Assembly: GCF_014212495.1 (NCBI RefSeq)
Contig: NZ_JACKZC010000002.1
Span: forward strand, 372,001 to 436,000
Source: Pontibacter sp. Tf4
Lineage (GTDB): Bacteria; Bacteroidota; Bacteroidia; Cytophagales; Hymenobacteraceae
DNA: 64,000 bases
Direction of reading: 5' to 3'
A program made the position numbers and the translations under genes. Shown here one piece after another: positions 55,133 to 63,203 of the stretch. The notes under the pieces are model-generated. The model was not told the DNA's origin, did no database searches, and saw nothing but the letters and a program-made list of their open reading frames with translations. The first letter of the stretch is position 1; the number at the start of each line of letters is the position of its first letter.

Positions 55133-58100
55133 ATGGTAGAAAATATAGCTGCACTGCAGGAAGAACTGAGGAGAGAGCGCCAGGCCCGTATGGCCGCAGA
55201 ACAGCTTGCCGAGGCAACGGCAGCAGAGTTAGCCGGCCTTAAACAGGCAATGGCTCAAAACCAGCTTTCAGCCCGAACAGATTCTTTCACAAGCCAATCA
55301 GAAATTCAGCAGGAATACCCTTACCCAATCATACAAGTTGATTTTGAGGGGAACATCCTCTTTTTAAATAAAGCAGGCGAACAGATCCTTGACCAGATAC
55401 CGGAGGAGCGCCACCCGCTGTTTAGACGTTTGCTTCAGAACAAGGCCGGGCGCGCACGCCTTTCGACCGCTCCTGTAACGTTGAGCGCATCTTTTCTGGG
55501 CAGAAACTTCCTGTTACTGGTGGTCCCGTTTGCTGAGAAAGGCTATGCTAATATTTACCTGAACGATGTGACGGAACGCCGGGCAGCCGAGTTTGCCCTG
55601 AAAGAAAGCCAGAACTTTGTACGGAATATAGCCCGCACCGTACCCAGCATTATCTATATCTACGACCTGGAACTGGACAAAAGCATTTACTTTAATGAGC
55701 ATTTGCAGACAGTATTGGGTTACACCGAGCAGGATATTGCCGCTATGGACGGGCATGTACTGATGTCGCTGGTGCTGCCGGAAGAGTTGCCTAAAATGTA
55801 CCACCATACGCATCATATTCTGGAAGCGCTTGATGGCGAGGTGCGCGAAGTAGAATACCTGGTTAAAGATAAGGCCGGCGCTACCAAAAACCTGCTTTGC
55901 CGCGAGACCGTGTTCAAGCGCCGGGACAACGGGCAGGTGGTGCAGGTGATCGGCTCTGCCGAGGATGTGACCCAACTCCGTAACAAAACCCGGGAACTGC
56001 GGGCGCAGAAGGATTTCTACGAATCCATCTTTAACCACATACCATCCGATATTGCTGTTTACGACCCTGACCTGCGGTACGTATATGTAAACCCGACTGC
56101 CGTATCAGACCCGGCGCTGCGAGCATGGATTGTGGGCAAGACAAACGAAGAATACTGCAACTATAGAAATGTGCCCTTAGAACGCATCAGGAATCGGAGT
56201 ATGAACCTGGAACTTGCCAGAGTTGGTAAACGCCCAGTTGAGTTCGAAGAAACTATAGTTAACAAGGATGGGGTAACCTCACATCATTTGCGCAAACTCA
56301 ACCCGGTACTTGATGCTGACGGAAATCTGAAGATGATCATCGGGCATGGGCTGAACATTACCGAACTGAAAAAGGCACAGGAAGACATGGTGCTAAGCGA
56401 AGCCAAAAACAGGGCAATACTCGCCGCCATCCCCGACCTGATGTTTATTATAGATGAGAACGGGGTTTACCTGGACATGAAAAATGTGGACCAGGAGCAC
56501 CTGCTGGTGCAGAAGGACATGGTAATCGGAAGGCATATCAGTGAGCTGTTACCGGAAAAAGTATACAAATCCATTCTCAGGCTGATAAAAAGTGTAATAG
56601 CTACAGGTAACCCGGAGCGGACCGAATATACCCTGCCACTGGAACTGGGAAACAGACATTACGAAGGCCGAATTATAAAGTATAGCACCCGCGAAGTGCT
56701 GGCCATTATCCGCGATACGACCGAGGAACGCAAGGCCGCTCTTGCTGCAAAAGAAAATAATGACTTCATTAAACTGGTAATGGAATCCAGCCCGAGCCTG
56801 ATCTATGTAAAAGACAGGGAAGGGGTATTTAAACTGGTAAACCATGAATTAGCCAGGCTATTTGGTAAAACAATAGAGCAGGTTATCGGGCAGAATGAGC
56901 GCAACCTGATCCCGAACAGAGAAGACCAAAACGTCTACTCCTCCGATGACAGAATGGTGATAGAGCAGGGCCGCGAGATAGAGAATGAAGAAAAGTATAC
57001 ACTCGAGGATGGCAGCACAGTCTGGTTTAAAACAATAAAACGCCCGCTGGTAACAGCCGATGGAGAGGTGCACGTACTGGGCATCTCAACAAACATAACC
57101 GCACAGCGCCATGCCAACAAACTACTGCAGGAAAGCGAAGAACTGCATCGTCTCCTTTCCGAGAACTCCAAAGACCTGATCAGCCTGCATGACCTGGAGG
57201 GACGCTACGAGTATATTTCAAAAGCGGTGGAAGAAATGCTGGGGTACCAGCAACAGGAGGTCATTGGCAAGTATTCTCAGAACATTATCTATCCTGATGA
57301 CCTGGAACGTGTGCGCAGAGGGTACATAGCTGTAGTTCAGAAAAAAGTGAATACAACGCTGGAACACCGCCTGGTACGTAAGGATGGCAGTTATTTCTGG
57401 GCAGAGACCAACCTGAAACCGATACTCGATGCGGACGGAAATGTGCTGAAAATACAGTCTTCGGTACGCGACATAAGCATACGCCGCCGTAATGCCGAAG
57501 CCCTGAAGAGCAGCGAGAAAAAATACAGAGACCTGATCAACTATAGCCAGGCATACATCTGTACCCACGACATGAACGGCATGGTGCTGTCGGTGAACCC
57601 GTATCTGCAAAATATGCTGGGGTACTCTGAAGAAGAGATGGTCGGCAAAGAGATCAAATCCTTCTTCCCTGTGGCGCACCAGGACAACTTTAAGCATTAT
57701 GTAGCCCGTTTCGAGGAATCGAATGTGGTGGATGGTGTATTGTGTATCCTCAACAAAGAGAAACAAGAGCGCTACCTGTACTACCAGAACTATAAAGTAG
57801 AAGAACCTGGCCTTTCTCCTTATATAATAGGTATAGCACAGGATATTACGGACCGCCTGCAAACAGAACAGGAACTGAAACTGGCTAAAGAAGCCGCTGA
57901 AGAATCGGCACGGGTTAAGGAAAATTTCCTGGCCAACATGAGCCACGAGATACGCACTCCGATGAACGGTATATTGGGTATGGTTGGCCTGTTGCAGAAA
58001 ACCGAGCTAACAGATGCCCAGCATAACTACCTGAAGATCATTAGACAATCTGCTGAAAACCTGCTGGTTGTAATCAACGACATCCTGGATGTGGCAAAGA

Positions 58101-59434
58101 TCGAGGCTGGTAAAATGGAGCTGGAAGAAATTCCGTTTAACCTGGAAGAAGTGATCAGAGGCGCTTATCAGACGCTGACCTACAAAGCAGAAGAAAAAGA
58201 GATAGCCTATGTACTGGAGCCACTGCAATTGCCGCACCCGTTATTGGTCGGGGACCCCTACCGCCTGAACCAGGTACTGCTCAACCTTCTGAACAATGCC
58301 ATCAAGTTTACTGACGAGGGCGGCGTGACATTGAAATGCGCCGTAACCCACGAAACTGCAGACAACCTGACCATTGAAGTAGCTGTTACCGATACCGGTA
58401 TTGGTATTCCGGCTGGCAAACAAGCGCTTGTTTTTGAAGGCTTTACACAGGCTTATTCCAGCATTACGCGCAAGTACGGCGGCAGCGGGCTTGGCCTGAG
58501 CATCTGTAAAAACCTGATCGAGATGCAGCAGGGCCATATCTGGCTGGAGAGCGAAGAAGGCAAAGGCAGTACCTTCAAATTCTCGATCACCTATGCAAAA
58601 TCGAAGGCAATGCCTGAAACCGACACGGCCAATGCAACTATAGATTTTAATGCGCTGGAACCATTGCGCGTACTCATTGCCGAAGACAATGAGATAAACA
58701 TTTTCCTGGCGCAGGCCATACTGACCGGTTGGGATTTTGAAGTAGATGTGGCACACAACGGACTGGAAGCCATTGGGCTGATTGAGCAACACCCCTACGA
58801 CATTATTCTGATGGATATACAGATGCCGGAAATGAGTGGTATCGAAGCCACACGTCTGATCAGGACAAATACAAATCCGGAAATAGCTGCTATCCCGATC
58901 ATTGCCCTGACCGCCAATGCGTTGAAAGGTGATGCTGAAAAATACCTGCAGGCCGGTATGAACGATTACATCTCGAAGCCTTTTGAAGAAGAACATCTGT
59001 ATCAGAAACTGGTAGCGTTGTTGCCGCACAAGCTTAAAGCCATAACAGGTCCACAGCCACCAAAACCTGCTGATACGAAAATTACAGATCCGCTTTATAA
59101 CCTGGATATGCTGTATAAGATTTCTCGCGGTAACCAGGCGTTCATAAACCGGACTATAGAGCTCTTTATAAAAACGGCACCACAAACACTGGCCGAACTG
59201 CAGCAAAGTACGCAGCAACAAGACTGGCAACGTGTAAGCGAAACTGCGCACAAGCTGAAGTCAACTATAGATACACTCCGGATCGATCAGTTAAAGCAGG
59301 TGATCCGCCAGATTGAAGCGGATGCCAAAAACCAGGCTAACACTGCTAACCTGCAGGGCCTTGTCGATTTTGCGGATAGCCATCTGCAGTTGGTTATAAA
59401 ACACATTGCCCGGGAAATAAAGGATGTAGCGTAA
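55133..59434 (+). CDS. Seven-PAS hybrid sensor histidine kinase with receiver and Hpt domains
   Basis: The 1433-residue signalling protein has no membrane helix, so it senses cytoplasmic cues. After an N-terminal coiled coil (1-50) there are seven PAS units, each ending in a PAC-like sequence such as DVTERRAAEFALKES, at roughly 62-158, 160-290, 291-415, 420-535, 538-668, 670-795 and 798-915. Then come HisKA with phospho-accepting H938 (NMSHEIRTPMNG), the HATPase domain with DTGIGIP and GGSGLGLSICKNL, a receiver with D1228 (LMDIQMP), and an Hpt domain with H1373 (AHKLKS). The complete phosphorelay in one chain needs an outside output; the upstream NtrC-type regulator is the nearest candidate. 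Terminator follows. Confidence 0.94.
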   Translation: MVENIAALQEELRRERQARMAAEQLAEATAAELAGLKQAMAQNQLSARTDSFTSQSEIQQEYPYPIIQVDFEGNILFLNKAGEQILDQIPEERHPLFRRLLQNKAGRARLSTAPVTLSASFLGRNFLLLVVPFAEKGYANIYLNDVTERRAAEFALKESQNFVRNIARTVPSIIYIYDLELDKSIYFNEHLQTVLGYTEQDIAAMDGHVLMSLVLPEELPKMYHHTHHILEALDGEVREVEYLVKDKAGATKNLLCRETVFKRRDNGQVVQVIGSAEDVTQLRNKTRELRAQKDFYESIFNHIPSDIAVYDPDLRYVYVNPTAVSDPALRAWIVGKTNEEYCNYRNVPLERIRNRSMNLELARVGKRPVEFEETIVNKDGVTSHHLRKLNPVLDADGNLKMIIGHGLNITELKKAQEDMVLSEAKNRAILAAIPDLMFIIDENGVYLDMKNVDQEHLLVQKDMVIGRHISELLPEKVYKSILRLIKSVIATGNPERTEYTLPLELGNRHYEGRIIKYSTREVLAIIRDTTEERKAALAAKENNDFIKLVMESSPSLIYVKDREGVFKLVNHELARLFGKTIEQVIGQNERNLIPNREDQNVYSSDDRMVIEQGREIENEEKYTLEDGSTVWFKTIKRPLVTADGEVHVLGISTNITAQRHANKLLQESEELHRLLSENSKDLISLHDLEGRYEYISKAVEEMLGYQQQEVIGKYSQNIIYPDDLERVRRGYIAVVQKKVNTTLEHRLVRKDGSYFWAETNLKPILDADGNVLKIQSSVRDISIRRRNAEALKSSEKKYRDLINYSQAYICTHDMNGMVLSVNPYLQNMLGYSEEEMVGKEIKSFFPVAHQDNFKHYVARFEESNVVDGVLCILNKEKQERYLYYQNYKVEEPGLSPYIIGIAQDITDRLQTEQELKLAKEAAEESARVKENFLANMSHEIRTPMNGILGMVGLLQKTELTDAQHNYLKIIRQSAENLLVVINDILDVAKIEAGKMELEEIPFNLEEVIRGAYQTLTYKAEEKEIAYVLEPLQLPHPLLVGDPYRLNQVLLNLLNNAIKFTDEGGVTLKCAVTHETADNLTIEVAVTDTGIGIPAGKQALVFEGFTQAYSSITRKYGGSGLGLSICKNLIEMQQGHIWLESEEGKGSTFKFSITYAKSKAMPETDTANATIDFNALEPLRVLIAEDNEINIFLAQAILTGWDFEVDVAHNGLEAIGLIEQHPYDIILMDIQMPEMSGIEATRLIRTNTNPEIAAIPIIALTANALKGDAEKYLQAGMNDYISKPFEEEHLYQKLVALLPHKLKAITGPQPPKPADTKITDPLYNLDMLYKISRGNQAFINRTIELFIKTAPQTLAELQQSTQQQDWQRVSETAHKLKSTIDTLRIDQLKQVIRQIEADAKNQANTANLQGLVDFADSHLQLVIKHIAREIKDVA

Positions 59435-59510
59435 ATTCAGAAATGGAAGTGCCCTACCCTATTCCCGGAACACCCATGGCTAAAGTTATTTGCCTGTCGC
59501 AAATTCTGCC

Positions 59511-59545
59511 AACTATAGCTATAGTTCGAAGTCAAAGCTATAGTT
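59511..59545. repeat. Compound CTATAG palindromes after the hybrid kinase
   Basis: AACTATAGCTATAGTT (about 59513-59528) is a perfect 16-bp palindrome made of two overlapping copies; a third copy, TCAAAGCTATAGTTTGA, follows at about 59533-59549. No gene is present here. Confidence 0.75.
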
Positions 59546-59596
59546 TGACCCGTGTAACCTGAAGAGTAAAGCCAACCGGTACCCATAAAATACAGA

Positions 59597-59626
59597 GGCC
59601 ACCTGTCAGGTGGCCCTTGTTGTTTC
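59597..59626. terminator. Terminator between hybrid kinase and cNMP gene
   Basis: GGCCACCTG at 59597-59605 pairs with CAGGTGGCC at 59607-59615, followed by CTTGTTGTTT. It lies between convergent genes and may serve both. Confidence 0.8.
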
Positions 59627-59642
59627 AAAAAATCATGAAAAT

Positions 59643-60008
59643 CTATTCGTACGCGTCAATGTTTTGGGTGGTGTACCGGCTTAGTTGCTGCATAAAGTAA
59701 AACCTGAGCGCCGTGTGCAACTGCAGGGCGTGCAGCATTTCCTCTTTCGGGATAAAAATAGCTTTGGCCGGCTCTTCAAAATAAACTTTAAAGTGGTATT
59801 GCTCATGCATCAGGTCGGGTAAACCCAGCAGCTTGCCGGGCATTATTTTTTCTTCAGTTCCTCCTGCCTGCGAAAACAAGGCAGTACCTTCTGTCAGGAA
59901 GTAAAATCCTTTGTTAGGCTTTCCGGGTTCAAACAGGCACGTTCCGGGCGAAATTTCCAGTGGTTCGCCCTGTATCTGGCCATTCTTTATCATATTCTGG
60001 AGTAACAT
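59643..60008 (-). CDS. Stand-alone cyclic-nucleotide-binding (Crp-fold) domain protein
   Basis: The 121-residue product matches only the beta-roll domain of Crp/Fnr proteins: LEISPGTCLFEPGKPNKGFYF, then IMPGKLLGLPDLMHEQYHF and a last helix QQLSRYTTQNI. There is no DNA-binding helix-turn-helix, which in Crp would need some 80 more residues; the frame stops at 59643 with TGA/TAA-type stop and no continuation is seen. The phosphate-binding RxA motif of true cAMP binders is absent. It may be a degenerate sensor or a truncated regulator. A 16-bp palindrome TATAGTTTAAACTATA lies just upstream of its ATG. Confidence 0.8.
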   Translation of the reverse strand: MLLQNMIKNGQIQGEPLEISPGTCLFEPGKPNKGFYFLTEGTALFSQAGGTEEKIMPGKLLGLPDLMHEQYHFKVYFEEPAKAIFIPKEEMLHALQLHTALRFYFMQQLSRYTTQNIDAYE

Positions 60009-60189
60009 GCCAACTATAGTTTAAACTATAACAACTGATTAAGCACTTTACAGCTAATGTAAAACCTACGTTTTTCACAGAAGCCGCCGAAGCACATAGT
60101 AAAAGTACACCGCATTTGGCAGGCATCCAGTGAGCGCTGTCACCGGCTGCAGTGACTTATGTCAGTTTAGAAAAGGCACCAAACATAAA

Positions 60190-60220
60190 CAGGTACCCGA
60201 CTGAGTACCTGCTTTTGTTT
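60190..60220 (-). terminator. Terminator candidate at the end of the cbb3 cluster
   Basis: CAGGTAC at 60190-60196 pairs with GTACCTG at 60205-60211, loop of 8. T-rich stretches lie on both sides, so it may stop leftward transcription from the SafE gene. The rest of the gap 60009-60266 shows nothing else except palindromes at 60012-60029. Confidence 0.6.
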
Positions 60221-60266
60221 TCAAAAAAATAGTACATAATGTGCCTCTATGAACCCTTTAAAAGGC

Positions 60267-60971
60267 TTAGTGGCAACTCATTTCAGTATGGTGAGCAGTG
60301 GTTTCTGCTATCTTTGGGCTAAGATACGGTATACCCAACCCTAAACCACGCACAATAAATAGTACGGCCAGCACCATGCCCACATAAGGCACCGCCCTGT
60401 TAAACATGCTGCGCATTTTCAAGCTAATCAGTTTGCCGGATAAAGACACCAGGAACATAAGCGGAAAAGTACCCAACCCAAAAAGTGCCATGTACAGCAT
60501 GGCTCCGCCAACACCCGGCGCACTTATAGCACCCGCCAGGGCAATATAAACAAAACCGCAGGGCAGCAAGCCATTCAGCAGGCCCACCATAAAAAGGGAG
60601 CTGAGGGAGTTCTGCTGAAAATAGTAACCCAGTCTGCGGCGTACCCAGTTCATGAGTCTATCTGTGCCCAGTATAGTTGCTGATCTGCCTTTAAGCGTTA
60701 CCGGCAATACCAGCAGCAGCAATATCAGAATGCCAGAAATAATAGAGACAGTTTGTTGTAAGCCAGCCATCTGCAGCGATTCGCCAAAGGCACCGGCCAG
60801 TGCCCCAAGCAAGGCATACGTTACGATTCTGCCGCTATTGTACAGGAGCCGGCCGGCATAATACCGCCAGCCGGTGCTCCCGACAAAGGGTAGAGACATT
60901 GCTATAGGGCCGCACATCCCGACGCAATGAAAACTACCAACTAATCCGAAAATAAAACCTGCCCAGATCAT
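60267..60971 (-). CDS. SafE-type membrane protein of the cbb3 oxidase cluster
   Basis: The 234-residue protein has six or so membrane helices and the Cys motif HCVGMCGPIAMSLP near its N-terminus, characteristic of the sulfite-exporter TauE/SafE-like family that accompanies cbb3 oxidase genes; copper handling is suspected for this subgroup. FNGLLPCGFVYIALAGA-like sequence (near 135) is another hallmark. The gene starts three bases after fixH stops, so it belongs to the cco operon. The C-terminal His-rich end (TTAHHTEMSCH) could bind metal. Confidence 0.9.
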   Translation of the reverse strand: MIWAGFIFGLVGSFHCVGMCGPIAMSLPFVGSTGWRYYAGRLLYNSGRIVTYALLGALAGAFGESLQMAGLQQTVSIISGILILLLLVLPVTLKGRSATILGTDRLMNWVRRRLGYYFQQNSLSSLFMVGLLNGLLPCGFVYIALAGAISAPGVGGAMLYMALFGLGTFPLMFLVSLSGKLISLKMRSMFNRAVPYVGMVLAVLFIVRGLGLGIPYLSPKIAETTAHHTEMSCH

Positions 60972-60973
60972 GG

Positions 60974-61492
60974 CTATTTTATTTGTATCGTTTTCTCTGA
61001 ATAATAGGTCTCTTTACCATCTGTAAAGTTCACCCGCACTTTCCATAGCCCGTTCTCCAGGTCGTTCACTTCTAACAGCTGGCTCTGGTCGCGGCCCAAC
61101 TGCAAGGGTACCTGCTTATCCATGCTGTCGTCCGACGGACGGAACATCGTGATCGTGCCGCTCAGGTTCATGCCCTGGTAGGTTGCAGGCATCTGCAGCA
61201 GTATGGTTTTATCGGTGCTTCTATAGTCCAGCATTACATCGCCCAGGGCCTGGGTGCGGCGTACTTTATCTATCTGGTCCTGGTACTGTATTTCCTGCTG
61301 GTAATAATCTTTGCTTACAAGGTCCACATCCTGGTTCATGGCTTTGTACACAAACATGGCGATGTAGGCCATAAAACAAACCATAGCAACAACTATAGCA
61401 TAAGGCCATAAGGTGAAGCTTTTATTTTTATCTGTTGATTTCATCTTGATTGCTGGTTTTAGATTGCCGCTTTTTACAGCACTCCAATTCAT
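60974..61492 (-). CDS. fixH: FixH family protein
   Basis: FixH is a small membrane protein needed for assembly of cbb3-type cytochrome oxidase. The product has one membrane helix (LWPYAIVVAMVCFMAYIAMF) followed by a periplasmic domain with KDYYQQEIQYQDQIDKV and a beta-rich end. From the first ATG it is 172 residues; an ATG 48 bases in (MKSTDKNKSFTLWPYAIV) gives a start nearer the helix and is equally likely. It sits between ccoG and the SafE gene, the usual order. Confidence 0.9.
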   Translation of the reverse strand: MNWSAVKSGNLKPAIKMKSTDKNKSFTLWPYAIVVAMVCFMAYIAMFVYKAMNQDVDLVSKDYYQQEIQYQDQIDKVRRTQALGDVMLDYRSTDKTILLQMPATYQGMNLSGTITMFRPSDDSMDKQVPLQLGRDQSQLLEVNDLENGLWKVRVNFTDGKETYYSEKTIQIK

Positions 61493-61523
61493 TGTTTCTA
61501 CTACTTCTGAACGAAGCCGTTAT

Positions 61524-62927
61524 TTAGTTTGCCGGCCCCAGGAACTTGGTCTCGGTGGTCGTGATCAGCTCATCTCCGTGATATACCCCGATCTCCACTT
61601 CCGAATTCATCCCGGTCAGTTGGTCCTTGGCCATTTCTGCAAAGAACACACCTTCCACAATGCCCTGTGCTGGCAGCATCAGTTCGCTACCTACCACTTT
61701 TATAGTTCCCTCTTTGCCTATCAGCTTTAAGGTAAGCGGCATTTCGTGGTTGGTTTTATTGATAACAGAAATATTGTACAGGTTTTTGATGTTCCCCTGC
61801 TCAGTTTTCTGGTATAGTTGGCCCGGCGTGCGCAGTATAGTTGCTTCGGCCTCATCGCGGGTTAGCAGCAGTGTGGTTAGTGCTGTTATAAGCACAAGTA
61901 ACACAGCCGTATACCCCATTACCCTTGAAGTAAAGAACGTCCATTTCTTACCCGTCTCAATCGCCTCTTCCGACTCGTAACGGATCAGACCTTCCGGCTT
62001 GTCGATCATGCGCATGATGTCGTTGCAGGCATCGATGCAGGCCGTACAGTTTATGCATTCCAGTTGCTGGGCACCGTTCCGGATATCGATACCGGTTGGG
62101 CAGACCTGCACGCACTGGTTACAATCAATACAGTCGCCCTCGGTTCGCTCCTGCCCTTTTCTTAGTTTGCCACGAGGCTCGCCGCGGCTATAGTCATAGG
62201 CTACCACCAGCGTTTTCTTGTCTTGCATTACGCCCTGCAGTCGGCCGTAAGGGCAAACTATCGTACAAACCTGTTCCCGGAAAGAGGCAAACACCCAGTA
62301 AAATACGCCCATAAAAACGAGCAAAGTACCGAAGCCTACCAAATGATTCAGCGGCCCTTCCACTATAATTTTCTGCAGCTCCTCAATGCCAATCACATAG
62401 GCAAGGAACAGATTGGAAATAAGAAAGGAGATAGCTAAGAATACAGCAGTTTTAGCGCCTTTCTTCAGAATCTTCTCCCTGTTCCAGGGCATTTTGTCAA
62501 GTGCCCGCTGTTTGGTGTAGTCTCCTTCAATGGCATACTCTATTCTCCTGAAAACCATCTCCAGGAAAATAGTTTGCGGACAGATCCATCCACAGAAAAT
62601 ACGCCCGTACACTACCGTAAAAAGAATTATGAATACTACCACTGCCAGGAAAGCCAGTACCAGTATAAAGAAATCCTGCGGCCAGAACAGTACGCCAAAG
62701 ATCACGAACTTGCGCTCCACCACGTTAAGCATGAGCAGCGGCAGCCCGTTCACCTTTATAAAAGGTCCGGCAAAAAGCAGTGTTAACAGTAAATAGCTAA
62801 CATACTTACGATAACTATAGAGTTTGCCTTTCGGCTTTTTAGGGTATACCCAAATGCGCTTACCCTGTTCATCCACAGTCGAAATGTGGTCCCGAAATTC
62901 ATCGGTTGGTTTAATTTTAGTTGCCAT
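61524..62927 (-). CDS. ccoG: Cytochrome c oxidase accessory protein CcoG
   Basis: CcoG (FixG/RdxA) is a polyferredoxin-like membrane protein that helps copper delivery to cbb3 oxidase by electron transfer. The 467-residue protein has about five membrane helices; the N-terminal GRIFCGWICPQTIFLEMVFRR motif is typical, and there are two 4Fe-4S motifs: CIDCNQCVQVCPTG and CINCTACIDACNDIMRM. The C-terminal part (about 350-467) is an immunoglobulin-like periplasmic domain. It lies between ccoP and fixH. Three CTATAG lie in or near it. Confidence 0.96.
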   Translation of the reverse strand: MATKIKPTDEFRDHISTVDEQGKRIWVYPKKPKGKLYSYRKYVSYLLLTLLFAGPFIKVNGLPLLMLNVVERKFVIFGVLFWPQDFFILVLAFLAVVVFIILFTVVYGRIFCGWICPQTIFLEMVFRRIEYAIEGDYTKQRALDKMPWNREKILKKGAKTAVFLAISFLISNLFLAYVIGIEELQKIIVEGPLNHLVGFGTLLVFMGVFYWVFASFREQVCTIVCPYGRLQGVMQDKKTLVVAYDYSRGEPRGKLRKGQERTEGDCIDCNQCVQVCPTGIDIRNGAQQLECINCTACIDACNDIMRMIDKPEGLIRYESEEAIETGKKWTFFTSRVMGYTAVLLVLITALTTLLLTRDEAEATILRTPGQLYQKTEQGNIKNLYNISVINKTNHEMPLTLKLIGKEGTIKVVGSELMLPAQGIVEGVFFAEMAKDQLTGMNSEVEIGVYHGDELITTTETKFLGPAN

Positions 62928-63138
62928 GGCAGTTTAATTTGTGCGGATATTAATCCTGCCCCGTTTAAAATTTTGAATAACTGAATGAGTGAATATTGCG
63001 GTGTGTTTCCTTCTCAATTCTTCACACTATCCTAAAATTTACTTTTACAAAAGTCAGAAAACACCATCTGGTAAAAGATGACGCTGGTCATATTAGCAGG
63101 TGATTCTGGTCAGTATACCTCCTGGTCTGCCTGAAAAG

Positions 63139-63176
63139 AAAATAGCAGGCCCTTTACATCAGGAACCTGCTATTTC
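63139..63176 (-). terminator. Terminator after ccoP
   Basis: AAATAGCAGG at 63140-63149 pairs with CCTGCTATTT at 63166-63175, loop of 16, with T-rich sequence on the minus strand after it. It lies between ccoP and ccoG, so the cco cluster may be split into two transcripts. The rest of the 62928-63203 gap shows no clear promoter. Confidence 0.75.
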
Positions 63177-63203
63177 TTTATCAATCATTGCAGAAAATTC
63201 GGA

